Assembly: GCF_014297365.1 (NCBI RefSeq)
Contig: NZ_JACOQD010000006.1
Coordinates: forward strand, 86,728 to 150,727
Direction: 5' to 3'
DNA: 64,000 bases
Source: Winogradskyella echinorum
Lineage (GTDB): Bacteria > Bacteroidota > Bacteroidia > Flavobacteriales > Flavobacteriaceae
Shown here: positions 35,488 to 44,483 of the stretch, piece by piece
How positions within the stretch are numbered: the first letter of the stretch is position 1
Layout: each line of letters opens with the position of its first letter
Position numbers and translations under genes: made by a program
Notes under the pieces: model-generated
Database searches by the model: none
What the model was told of the DNA's origin: nothing
What the model saw: only the letters and a program-made list of their open reading frames with translations

Positions 35488-37899
35488 ATGATAGTAAATA
35501 CAGAACTTGAAAATAAAGGAAATTTATTCCCTTTAAATATTATAGATTTTAAAAAAGATGTTGATAAGCTATACTTTACTGCAATTAACGATGTTATACT
35601 AGAGTTAACAGTTGTTAGAGATAGTTTACTTCGTTTTAGATATACTACAGTAGGCAACTTTAATAACGATTTTTCTTATGCCATAACTAAATATGCGAGT
35701 ATTGGTTATAATAAATTAGAGATTACCGAAAATGAAAAGTGTTACGAAGTTGTTACTTCAAAATTGCGTTGCGAAATTTCTAAAGATGATATGAGAGTAT
35801 CCATCTATGATGTTGTAGATGGAACATTAATAAATCAAGATGAAAGTGGTTTTCATTGGGAAGAAAGTTATGAATATGGTGGTAACATCGTAAAAATGAG
35901 TAAAGTTTCTAATGATGGAGAAAGTTATTATGGTCTTGGTGATAAACCAAACCATTTAAACTTAAAAGGAAAACGTTACAGCAATTGGGCAACAGATTCT
36001 TATGCTTATGGTAAAGATACAGACCCTATATATAAAGCTATTCCTTTTTATACTGGTTTACACCATGGAAAAGCCTACGGTATTTTCTTTGATAATAGCT
36101 TTATGTCTTCATTCGATTTTGCCCAAGAACGAAGAAACGTTACGAGCTTTTGGGCACAAGGAGGTGAGATGAATTATTATTTCTTCTATGGGCCAAAAAT
36201 GAACGATGTAGTAGAAAGTTATACAGACTTAACAGGTAAACCTCATCATTTGCCACCACTTTGGGCATTAGGATTTCACCAATGTAAATGGAGTTATTAT
36301 CCAGAATCTAAAGTAAAAGAGATTACATCCACTTTTAGAAAACTTCAAATTCCATGTGATGCTATTTATTTAGATATTGATTATATGGATGGGTTTCGTT
36401 GTTTTACTTGGAATAAGGAGTACTTCCCAGATCCAAAACGAATGGTTAAGGAATTAATGGACGATGGTTTTAAAACTGTTGCCATCATTGATCCAGGAAT
36501 TAAAATAGATAAAGACTATTCGGTTTTTAGAGAAGCCTTAGAAAAAGATTATTTCTGCAAACGTGCAGATGGTGATTATATGAAAGGTAAAGTTTGGCCA
36601 GGGGAATGTTATTTTCCAGATTTTACAAATCCTGAAGTAAGAGAATGGTGGTCTGGATTGTTTCAAGAATTGATAGAAGACATTGGCGTAAAAGGGGTTT
36701 GGAATGATATGAATGAGCCTGCCGTAATGGAGGTGCCTAATAAAACATTTCCAGACGATGTGCGTCACGATTACGATGGTAATCCTTGTAGTCATAGAAA
36801 GGCACATAATATTTATGGTATGCAGATGGCGCGAGCTACATACCAAGGGTTAAAAAAATATTCTTATCCAAAACGACCTTTTGTAATTACACGTTCTGCT
36901 TATTCTGGTACACAACGTTACACGTCTACTTGGACAGGAGATAACGTAGCAACATGGGAGCATTTATGGATTGCAAATATACAAGCGCAACGTATGGCAA
37001 TGTCTGGATTCTCATTTGCTGGTAGTGATATTGGTGGATTTGCAGAGCAACCACAAGGAGAATTATTTACACGTTGGATTCAACTTGGAATTTTTCATCC
37101 GTTTTTTAGAGTGCATTCTTCTGGTGACCATGGTGATCAAGAACCTTGGGCTTTTGATGAAGATGTCACAGATATAGTGAGAAAATTTATTGAAATACGA
37201 TACCAATTATTACCTTATTTATATACCTCATTTTGGAACTATGTTGAAAACGGAACTCCGTTACTAAAATCACTTGTTTTATATGATCAGGCAGATGTGC
37301 AGACACATTATAGAACAGATGAATTTGTTTTTGGACAACAAATTTTAGCTTGTCCCGTATTAGAACCAAATGCTAAAGGAAGACGTATGTATATTCCTAA
37401 AGGTAAATGGTATAATTTCTGGTCAGATGAAATTGTTAAAGGAGGAAAGGAAATGTGGGTGGATGCAGATATCGATAGCATGCCAATTTTTATAAAAGAA
37501 GGAGCCATAATTCCTAAATATCCTATTCAGCAATACGTTGGGGAAAAAGAAATAACAGAAATTTCACTAGATGTTTACTACAAAAAAGGTAAAGAAAACA
37601 GTCAATTGTTTAGTGATGCTAATGATGGTTTCGATTACACTAAAGGACGTTATAGTTTAAGAAACTTTACACTTACAGGTAGAGATAATGAGTTAATCAT
37701 TAATCAGCATAAAGAAGGTAAATTTATTACGCCATATAATACCTTCAAGGTACAGATTCACGGTTTACCATTTGAGATTTATGAAATTCAAATAGATAAT
37801 GAAACGATTTCTTTAGAGCATTTAAAATCAAATGGTACAAGCTCTTTTGTTGTAGATAAGAACTTTTCTGAGTTACATATCTTAGGAAAAAAGGAATAA
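35488..37899 (+). CDS. Glycoside hydrolase family 31 alpha-glucosidase
   Basis: An 803-residue enzyme of GH31. An N-terminal beta-sandwich (YYGLGDKPNHLNLKGKRYSNW) precedes the TIM barrel with PCDAIYLDIDYMDGFRCFTW and the nucleophile aspartate in WNDMNEP (Asp407). FVITRSAYSGTQRYTSTWTGDN and GSDIGGF complete the active site, and C-terminal beta domains follow. No signal peptide is visible, so it is probably cytosolic and cleaves maltose or maltodextrin-derived alpha-1,4 bonds. Last gene of the storage cluster. The 187-base upstream gap is AT-rich with no obvious motif. Confidence 0.93.
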   Translation: MIVNTELENKGNLFPLNIIDFKKDVDKLYFTAINDVILELTVVRDSLLRFRYTTVGNFNNDFSYAITKYASIGYNKLEITENEKCYEVVTSKLRCEISKDDMRVSIYDVVDGTLINQDESGFHWEESYEYGGNIVKMSKVSNDGESYYGLGDKPNHLNLKGKRYSNWATDSYAYGKDTDPIYKAIPFYTGLHHGKAYGIFFDNSFMSSFDFAQERRNVTSFWAQGGEMNYYFFYGPKMNDVVESYTDLTGKPHHLPPLWALGFHQCKWSYYPESKVKEITSTFRKLQIPCDAIYLDIDYMDGFRCFTWNKEYFPDPKRMVKELMDDGFKTVAIIDPGIKIDKDYSVFREALEKDYFCKRADGDYMKGKVWPGECYFPDFTNPEVREWWSGLFQELIEDIGVKGVWNDMNEPAVMEVPNKTFPDDVRHDYDGNPCSHRKAHNIYGMQMARATYQGLKKYSYPKRPFVITRSAYSGTQRYTSTWTGDNVATWEHLWIANIQAQRMAMSGFSFAGSDIGGFAEQPQGELFTRWIQLGIFHPFFRVHSSGDHGDQEPWAFDEDVTDIVRKFIEIRYQLLPYLYTSFWNYVENGTPLLKSLVLYDQADVQTHYRTDEFVFGQQILACPVLEPNAKGRRMYIPKGKWYNFWSDEIVKGGKEMWVDADIDSMPIFIKEGAIIPKYPIQQYVGEKEITEISLDVYYKKGKENSQLFSDANDGFDYTKGRYSLRNFTLTGRDNELIINQHKEGKFITPYNTFKVQIHGLPFEIYEIQIDNETISLEHLKSNGTSSFVVDKNFSELHILGKKE

Positions 37900-37983
37900 T
37901 GATAGTGACCTATTCTTTGTTTAGGTGTCTAATAAATGCAAATTGATTTTTGTATTTTAGTAACTATTATAAAACCATTAGCT

Positions 37984-38811
37984 ATGAATTTGAAAAAAAT
38001 ATTATTAAACCTTGGAGTTTTAGCCATTATTGTTTCTTGTGCTACAAATCCATTTACAGGTAAAAAAACCTTAGCATTTGTAAGTAACGATCAATTATTT
38101 CCATCTGCTTTTGCGCAATATAATCAGGTATTAACTGAAAATAAAGTTGTTACAGGTACAGCAGATGCTAATATGATTACTCGTGTTGGTCAACGTATTG
38201 CTGTAGCTGCAGAACGTTATTTAAACGCAAATGGTTTTCAAGGATATTTAGATGATTATAAATGGGAATATACTTTAATAGAGTCCGAACAAGTAAATGC
38301 GTGGTGTATGCCAGGTGGTAAAATCGCATTTTACACTGGGATTTTGCCTATAGCTGCAAACGAAACAGGTGTTGCAGCAATTATGGGTCACGAAGTTGCG
38401 CATGCTTTGGCTAATCATGGTCAGCAACGTATGAGTGCAGCTTATTTACAGCAAGGATTAGCCGTAGCAGGTAATATTGCTTTAGCTAAAGACGAACAAG
38501 CACTAGGAATTTTTAACCAATCTTATGGTATTGTTTCTAATGTAGCAGGAATGTTACCTTTTAGCAGAAGCCATGAAACTGAAGCAGATAAAATAGGTAT
38601 CTATTTAATGGCAATAGCAGGTTACAATCCAAGTGAAGCATCTGTACTTTGGGAGCGAATGAAAGCGAATAGTGGAGGACAAGCACCACCAGAATTTTTA
38701 AGTACACACCCAAGTAATGATTCTAGGATACAAAACTTAAAAGCTTTAGCACCAAAAGCTGTAGCTGAGGCTAAGAAATTTGGCATTACAAGTTTTAGAC
38801 CAATAAATTAA
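37984..38811 (+). CDS. M48-family metallopeptidase lipoprotein
   Basis: A 275-residue lipoprotein (leader ending AIIVSC) with a zinc peptidase domain: the HExxH motif in IMGHEVAHALANHGQQRM and the third ligand in HETEADKIGIYLM. NAWCMPGGKIAFYTG upstream is typical of BepA/LoiP-like M48 proteases, which remove or refold misassembled outer-membrane proteins. The ATG at 37984 begins the signal peptide; an upstream in-frame ATG at 37936 adds 16 residues and is unlikely. Followed by a good terminator. Confidence 0.92.
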   Translation: MNLKKILLNLGVLAIIVSCATNPFTGKKTLAFVSNDQLFPSAFAQYNQVLTENKVVTGTADANMITRVGQRIAVAAERYLNANGFQGYLDDYKWEYTLIESEQVNAWCMPGGKIAFYTGILPIAANETGVAAIMGHEVAHALANHGQQRMSAAYLQQGLAVAGNIALAKDEQALGIFNQSYGIVSNVAGMLPFSRSHETEADKIGIYLMAIAGYNPSEASVLWERMKANSGGQAPPEFLSTHPSNDSRIQNLKALAPKAVAEAKKFGITSFRPIN

Positions 38812-38840
38812 TATAGAGTTTATAAATATTTAATTACTTT

Positions 38841-38870
38841 AGAAGCTGCTCAATAAGAGCAGCTTTTTTT
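38841..38870 (+). terminator. Terminator after the M48 peptidase gene
   Basis: AAGCTGCTC (38843-38851) and GAGCAGCTT (38857-38865) form a 9-bp stem followed by T residues. Confidence 0.88.
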
Positions 38871-38882
38871 ATTTTAATATTT

Positions 38883-40264
38883 ATGGGAGAACTTAAAAAG
38901 GGAAGTAAAAAGCTTCTTAATGCTTGGGCATTTTACGATTGGGCAAATTCGGTGTATACACTAACAATCGCATCTTCAATATTTCCAATATTTTACTCCG
39001 CACTTTTTTTAGGGCAAACTGAAAAAACAGTAGTGGCTTTTGGGATGGTTTTTAAAAGTACAGCATTAATTACCTATGTTACGGCGTTTACATTTTTGGT
39101 GGTAGCTTTTACATCTCCAATTTTATCGGGTATTGCAGATTATGTTGGTAATAAAAAGAATTTTATGAAGTTCTTTTGCTATGTCGGTGGTGCTGGTTGC
39201 ATTGGGTTGTATTGGTTTAGTATTGATAATATTCATATTAGTCTTCTTTTCTATTTTATGGGATTAATTGGGTATTGGGGAAGCTTAGTGTTTTATAATT
39301 CGTATTTGCCAGATATTGCTTACCCAGAGCAACAAGATAGCATAAGTGCTAAAGGGTTTAGTATGGGCTATATAGGTAGCGTTATACTATTATTGATAAA
39401 CTTGGCTATGGTAATGAAACCAGATTGGTTTGGTTTTGATATTAGTATCTCTAAATCTTTAATGGAAACTGGGACTGAAGCTCAAATTGCCGACGCATTG
39501 CAAAAAGCAAAAGATAGTGCTTCATTCGAAGCTATGAAGATTTCATTTATTACAGTTGGTCTGTGGTGGATTCTATTTAGTCAATACACATTTTACGTGC
39601 TTCCTAAAGGCGTTTCAAAAGGACATAAAGTCACAAAAGATGTGGTATTCAATGGCCTAAAAGAATTAAAACAAGTTTGGGCACAATTAAAACAAAACTT
39701 ACGTTTAAAGCGTTATCTCGCTGCATTTTTTGTATTTAGTATGGCCGTACAAACTATTATGTTGGTTGCGGTATATTTTGGTGAAGAAGAAATTGCTTGG
39801 GGAGGTTCTGATGCTAAAACGCAAGGACTTATAGTCAGCAATTAGTTATACAGTTAGTAGCTATTCTTGGGGCTATTTTAACCTCTAGAGCATCATCTAA
39901 ATTTGGTAATGTTAAAACACTTATTGTGGTTAATTTTATTTGGATGGCCTTATGTTTCTATGCTTATTTTATGGAAACACCAATGCAATTTTATATTGCT
40001 GCTTCATTAGTTGGTCTGGTAATGGGAGGTGTACAGTCTTTAGCGAGATCGACTTATTCTAAGTTTTTACCAGAGACTGAGGATACAACATCTTACTTCA
40101 GTTTTTATGATGTTGCGGAAAAAATAGGTATCGTTATAGGTATGGTAATTTTTGCTACTATAGACCAAATTACAGGTAGTATGAGAAATGCCATTTTATT
40201 TTTAGTCATATTCTTCCTTGGGGGAATTTTTCTACTCTTTAGAGTTCCTAAAGAGGAATTATAA
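38883..40264 (+). pseudogene. MFS transporter (UMF1 family), frameshifted
   Basis: A major-facilitator transporter of about 460 residues, split by a one-base shift. Frame 1 runs from the ATG at 38883 (KKLLNAWAFYDWANSVYTL, a UMF1-type start) to a TAG at 39843-39845; the remaining C-terminal third continues in another frame from about 39842 (LVIQLVAILGAIL onwards) to the stop at 40262-40264 (ending VPKEEL). AGCAATTA at 39837-39844 would read correctly as AGC-ATA-TTA if one T were restored. Both halves are otherwise well preserved, so the break is recent or a sequence error. If real, the truncated 320-residue product lacks the final helices and is probably inactive. Confidence 0.85.
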
Positions 40265-40288
40265 AATAATCCGTATTTTTATCATGCT

Positions 40289-41224
40289 ATGATTAAGAAA
40301 ATATTTGGACTAAGTTCATTTATAATCTTGTTACTTTTTATTAATTGTGATAATGAACCTTACGAGGGAGAGATTGTAAATGAAGACAATGCATGTACTA
40401 ATGCAATAAGAGCAGCAAGTGAGGCTGGTGCTAATTACTTACTTGTAACTGCTGCCGACGAAGAACATAATCTTTTATGTCAAATTTATAGAGATGCTCT
40501 AGAGGATCAGATTGAGATTTGTGGAGATGAAACAGGTGATTTACAAGAGATAGTAGATTTTTTAGGTGATTGTACTACCGTTTTTGATAATCCATGTGCT
40601 AATGCACAAAATGCCACAGATATTGCTTTCCAAGAGTTTTTAAATGCTCCAACTTTAGATTATGAAGTGACTTGTTTGGCATATGTTGCAGCTATTGAAA
40701 ATCAAATTGCTATTTGCGGAGACGATGGCTCTTTACAAGCATTAATTGAAGATTTAGGTGATTGCCAACCATTTGTGTTTGATATTACAGGAAACTGGAA
40801 ATTAATAGCAATGAACTCTAATATTGGTAGAGATCTAGATAACGATGGTGTAGTGACTAGTGATTATTTTCAAGAAATAAACTGTTACACAGAAGAAGCT
40901 ATTGACTTTTTTCCTAATGGAACGGGTACTTTTTATTTTAGGTCTTATGCGGTGGTTGAAATATCGGCATCTAATGATAATTTTGATAATATAGATTATG
41001 CTATTGATTGTATAGAAGAAAGTGTAGATGTGCAATTTACATGGGTGCAAATAGGGCTTAATTCTATTGTGGTAACTTTAACCGAAGATGGTACAGTATT
41101 AAATTTCTTTAGAAATGCTGACCATATTTTTATAGCTAGAAGAGATGATTTCGTTGCCACAAGTGTAAGTCCTGGTGTCGATTCTGTAGTACAGGATATT
41201 ATTTATGAATATACGCAGTTGTAA
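40289..41224 (+). CDS. Lipoprotein with two cysteine-bounded repeats and a lipocalin-like C-terminal domain
   Basis: A 311-residue lipoprotein (leader ending LLLFINC). Residues about 35-95 and 108-165 are tandem homologous units, each starting near a Cys (ACTNAIRAASEAG; PCANAQNATDIAF), with Cys in EICGDE/AICGDD and ending FLGDC/DLGDC; the spacing suggests disulfide-stabilised helical modules. The C-terminal part (ITGNWKLIAMNSNIG onwards) resembles lipocalin-like domains of Bacteroidota lipoproteins. I know no named function. Followed by a bidirectional terminator. Confidence 0.65.
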   Translation: MIKKIFGLSSFIILLLFINCDNEPYEGEIVNEDNACTNAIRAASEAGANYLLVTAADEEHNLLCQIYRDALEDQIEICGDETGDLQEIVDFLGDCTTVFDNPCANAQNATDIAFQEFLNAPTLDYEVTCLAYVAAIENQIAICGDDGSLQALIEDLGDCQPFVFDITGNWKLIAMNSNIGRDLDNDGVVTSDYFQEINCYTEEAIDFFPNGTGTFYFRSYAVVEISASNDNFDNIDYAIDCIEESVDVQFTWVQIGLNSIVVTLTEDGTVLNFFRNADHIFIARRDDFVATSVSPGVDSVVQDIIYEYTQL

Positions 41225-41250
41225 AGTCTAAGTGCTTTAATTATTACAAT

Positions 41251-41284
41251 AAAAAAAGGATAAGCAAAGCTCATCCTTTTTTTT
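41251..41284. terminator. Bidirectional terminator between the lipoprotein and GIN-domain genes
   Basis: AAAAAAAGGAT (41251-41261) and ATCCTTTTTTTT (41273-41284) flank a small internal AGC/GCT stem. Confidence 0.88.
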
Positions 41285-41308
41285 CAATTTTTGGTTGAGT
41301 TAAATAAT

Positions 41309-42034
41309 TTAATTACTAACACTACCTGAGCCAGTAACCTTAGAATCTTTATTTGTTGGTTTACCAGAATAAGTTATATCTCCAGAGCCTGTAACTCTCG
41401 CTGTTAATTCACCATTACAAACTACGTTAATATCGCCAGAACCTGTGACTTTTGCAGTAACATTAGTACTTTCTAAACTTCTACCCTCAAAATCTCCAGA
41501 TCCAGTTACTTTAGTCGATAAGTTATTAGCAGACCCTTTTAATTCAATATCTCCAGAGCCAGAAATGCTACTTTCTATACGTTCTGCTGTTACATTTAAG
41601 TTAATATCTCCAGAACCAGCTAATGATACTCTAAATGCCTCTGCTTTAATTGTGCCAGAGTTTTCTACATCTCCAGAACCAGCTAACGAAACAGAATTGA
41701 TAGATTCGTAAGGAACAGTTATGACTATGGTTTGGCTAGGTTTTAAATTCACACCTTTTTTTACTTTAACTACAAGCTGATTATCTTTTACTTCTGTGAT
41801 AATATACTCCATTAGGTTAGAATCTCCTTTAATAGTAATCTCTCCTTCTGTACCTTGTACTAATTTAAAGTCCATTGGTCCTGCAGCTTTAATACCTTCA
41901 TAAGAACTTGTAGATCTTGTTGCAGTTGTGATATTGTTATCACCTTTAATTTTCTTACCATTTCCCCATTGTGCACAAGACAGTGTTGTACTTAAAAGAA
42001 AAACGAATACTGTAATTGATTTTAATACTTTCAT
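41309..42034 (-). CDS. Head GIN-domain protein (DUF2807), putative adhesin
   Basis: A 241-residue exported protein (signal peptide ending STTLSC, also a lipobox). The body is a right-handed beta-helix of GSGD-type repeats: SLAGSGDVENSG, SLAGSGDINLNV, SISGSGDIELKG, KVTGSGDFEG, KVTGSGDINVV and more, the mark of the 'head GIN' family. Such proteins are thought to be surface or periplasmic adhesin-like structures, function not established. Last gene of the operon that begins with the ECF sigma factor at 44255. Confidence 0.9.
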   Translation of the reverse strand: MKVLKSITVFVFLLSTTLSCAQWGNGKKIKGDNNITTATRSTSSYEGIKAAGPMDFKLVQGTEGEITIKGDSNLMEYIITEVKDNQLVVKVKKGVNLKPSQTIVITVPYESINSVSLAGSGDVENSGTIKAEAFRVSLAGSGDINLNVTAERIESSISGSGDIELKGSANNLSTKVTGSGDFEGRSLESTNVTAKVTGSGDINVVCNGELTARVTGSGDITYSGKPTNKDSKVTGSGSVSN

Positions 42035-42063
42035 GATTTGTTGATTTTTGTTGATTGATTTAT

Positions 42064-43152
42064 TTATTGTTTTTTGAAGCTAACGCTTCCATGTTTAGAG
42101 TTTATTTTAACCATATTTCCAGAGTCTTTGGTTCCATAATAACCTTTGTAATTCTTAGTTGTGTGGTTTGTTTCTTTATTTATAAAATTAAAGCCTTCAG
42201 AATCTCTTAATGATCCATGTTGAAAATCTAAATCGAAATTAAAATTAAAAGCGGCATCAAAACCTATAGTACTACTAGTAAACTGCGAATTAATTATAAT
42301 AGAATTTGCTTTAGCTGCAATACGATTTATTTTTAATGAACCATGATTGGCATTAATTTCAAGATCTTTAAAAATAGTGCCGACTCTTATTGTTAAGTGA
42401 TTACCTTTTCCTTCTAAATTATTAACATTATCCACCTTTATAGAACCGAAGTTACAATTGTAATCTACATGTTCTGCATATTCTAAGGTAGAACTTGTGT
42501 GATTGGCTTTAATATCTATTTGTTCAGTTTTTGCGATTGTATAACCACTATGATTAGCTGATATTTTACCTTCCTTAATATACTCAAAATAACTATTTTT
42601 TGTATGATTAAAATTAATTACGTTGTTATTTGATAATAATTCTTTAGTTGTAATTTTACCATGGTCGCATCTAATTTTACTTGAGCCTTTTAATTTATCT
42701 AAAGTAATAGATCCAAATTTATTGCTTAAATCTACATTATTGGTCATTGGCATTTTTATAACATAGTTAATTTCCATTTTTAAACTTGCCTTTTTTCCCC
42801 AATTCCACCAATTTTTTTCGTTTTTCCCTATTTCAGTTACAGCATATACTAAGCTGTTAGAAGACGAAAAATCTACATCAATTCTATCGAGACGATCTTG
42901 TACTTTATCAGCGTTATTACCAGTTACTTTAATAGTGATGTCAAACTCTATTCTGTTTTCATTCCAAGTGATAATATTTATGTTTCCAAAACTATTATTC
43001 ACTTTTAAGGTTGCATTAGAAGAGACATTAAATGATTTTTTAATGGTTCTTTCTTTAGTCGTTTTAGCAGTTTCTATTTCTGTGCTTGCCAATACAATAA
43101 AAGGCATTAACAAAAGTAATAGAGCTAATCTAAATTGTATTTTTAGGTTCAT
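42064..43152 (-). CDS. Exported beta-helix/adhesin-like protein (DUF4097-like)
   Basis: A 362-residue exported protein with signal peptide (1-23). After about residue 45 it consists of beta-strand repeats with NNSFGNINIITW, NKFGSITLDKL, NCNFGSIKVDNV and NANHGSLKINRI-type turns, as in DUF4097/DUF2807 relatives with a repetitive beta-helix. The 5' end overlaps the anti-sigma-like gene by 23 bases, suggesting tight translational coupling. A member of the sigma-controlled envelope operon; function unknown. Confidence 0.75.
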   Translation of the reverse strand: MNLKIQFRLALLLLLMPFIVLASTEIETAKTTKERTIKKSFNVSSNATLKVNNSFGNINIITWNENRIEFDITIKVTGNNADKVQDRLDRIDVDFSSSNSLVYAVTEIGKNEKNWWNWGKKASLKMEINYVIKMPMTNNVDLSNKFGSITLDKLKGSSKIRCDHGKITTKELLSNNNVINFNHTKNSYFEYIKEGKISANHSGYTIAKTEQIDIKANHTSSTLEYAEHVDYNCNFGSIKVDNVNNLEGKGNHLTIRVGTIFKDLEINANHGSLKINRIAAKANSIIINSQFTSSTIGFDAAFNFNFDLDFQHGSLRDSEGFNFINKETNHTTKNYKGYYGTKDSGNMVKINSKHGSVSFKKQ

Positions 43153-43693
43153 CTGTGTTGATTTTTAGTTCTTTTATAGTTTCTATTTCTTCGAGAATAG
43201 CATTTAAAATATCTATTCTATCTTGAAAGTTTGAAATCATCGCATAAATAACTCGCTGATCCTCTCCGCTTTCAGTTAAATCTGTTTTTAAATTTTGGTA
43301 TTCGTTTTCTAATGATTGAATTTGTTTTAAAGCATCATTAATAATTTGCTCTGTTAATGGCGATCGTTCACTATTAAGTTTTTTTAATTCATTATTAATG
43401 GTCGCAGTGAAAAAATCTTGTGTTTCAGACATTTCTGGAGACACACTTGCTAAATCCATAGCTTCAGGTTTGTTTTGTAATGTTATAAATACACTAAAAC
43501 AAATCACCAAAGAAGCAGCGATGGCTAAAAATGGTTTCCAGTTAAAACCAGAAGTTTTGTTAGGTTTATTTGAAGCCAAATCATTTATTTTCAGCTTATC
43601 TAAAAACCGAAGCTCATGATCTTTATTAGGTTCGTTTATATCAAATTCACCTTTTAAACCTTCAAATAAATCATCTATAGTATCTTTTTCCAT
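43130..43693 (-). CDS. Anti-sigma-like membrane protein
   Basis: A 187-residue protein with a cytosolic N-terminus (DLFEGLKGEFDINEPNKDHE), one transmembrane helix (about 50-68, FLAIAASLVICFSVFITLQ) and a periplasmic helical region with coiled-coil character. This is the layout of an anti-sigma factor. It follows the ECF sigma gene after a ten-base gap and overlaps the adhesin-like gene. No zinc anti-sigma motif is present, so the role is inferred from position and topology. Confidence 0.7.
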   Translation of the reverse strand: MEKDTIDDLFEGLKGEFDINEPNKDHELRFLDKLKINDLASNKPNKTSGFNWKPFLAIAASLVICFSVFITLQNKPEAMDLASVSPEMSETQDFFTATINNELKKLNSERSPLTEQIINDALKQIQSLENEYQNLKTDLTESGEDQRVIYAMISNFQDRIDILNAILEEIETIKELKINTDEPKNTI

Positions 43694-43703
43694 AGTACTT
43701 TTA

Positions 43704-44255
43704 TTAAGCAGTTTGCATTAACTTTTTTCGTAAACTTTCTTTTGCTCTAGAAATTAATGTTCTACAATTTGCATAAGAAATATTCATAATTTCACAAATT
43801 TCTTCATAATCATAACCTTCAATAAGATGTAACGATAGCCCTAAATTGTAGTTAGGTTTTAATGTTTTCATTACACTCATTATTTGTTTTACTTTTTCAT
43901 TGTTATGATTACTTTCGTCTATGCCTTGGTCGTCTTCAACTTTATAAAGTACATCATCTAATGGTACTTCATTATGTTTAGCAGTTTTGTTGTAATGCGC
44001 AATACTATTATTTACAACAATACGTTTTAACCATGCACCAAATAATTTGGTGTCTTCTAAGGTTTTTAACTTGGTAAATGCCGTTAAAAATGACTCTTGC
44101 ATAATGTCTTCAGCTTTAAAAGAATCTTTTACAATTCTTATAGCTGTGTTATACATTGCTTTGTTATACCTGTTATAAACCTCTAGTTGTGCACGTTGGT
44201 TTCCAGATTGACAATGCAATAGTAACTGTTCGATATTTTGATTGGTTGATGTCAA
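43704..44255 (-). CDS. ECF-type RNA polymerase sigma factor
   Basis: A 183-residue sigma-70 family factor: region 2 (YNKAMYNTAIRIVKDSFKAEDIMQ, about 29-52) and region 4 (YEEICEIMNISYANCRTLISRA, about 150-172) are clear. First gene of a four-gene minus-strand operon: sigma, membrane anti-sigma-like, beta-helix protein, GIN-domain protein. This layout is common in flavobacteria and suggests envelope-stress or surface-structure regulation. Divergent from lon with about 200 bases between. Confidence 0.92.
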   Translation of the reverse strand: MTSTNQNIEQLLLHCQSGNQRAQLEVYNRYNKAMYNTAIRIVKDSFKAEDIMQESFLTAFTKLKTLEDTKLFGAWLKRIVVNNSIAHYNKTAKHNEVPLDDVLYKVEDDQGIDESNHNNEKVKQIMSVMKTLKPNYNLGLSLHLIEGYDYEEICEIMNISYANCRTLISRAKESLRKKLMQTA

Positions 44256-44483
44256 AAAAACAATTGCTTTGGTATAAAGATGAAGACTTTCATTAAGTGT
44301 TACAGTTTAGCAGAAAAAACTTTTATTATTTATAAAGGTAATGGCATAAGAATTGAAATTATACTAGTGTGAATAACTTTGAATATCTTATAACTAGCTG
44401 GTATTCAATATAAAGTTAATTATTAATACATTTAAACAAATGCAATTCTGAAATTTAAAATGACAGAATGGCTTAAATATACT

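Noticed and set aside
39926..40264. A separate 112-residue membrane protein
   Set aside because: It is the shifted C-terminal part of the MFS transporter; the reading continues upstream of its ATG to about 39842 with family-like sequence.
42935..43168. Plus-strand frames opposite the DUF4097-like, GIN and adhesin genes
   Set aside because: They are antisense shadows of repetitive coding sequence without ribosome sites or family features.
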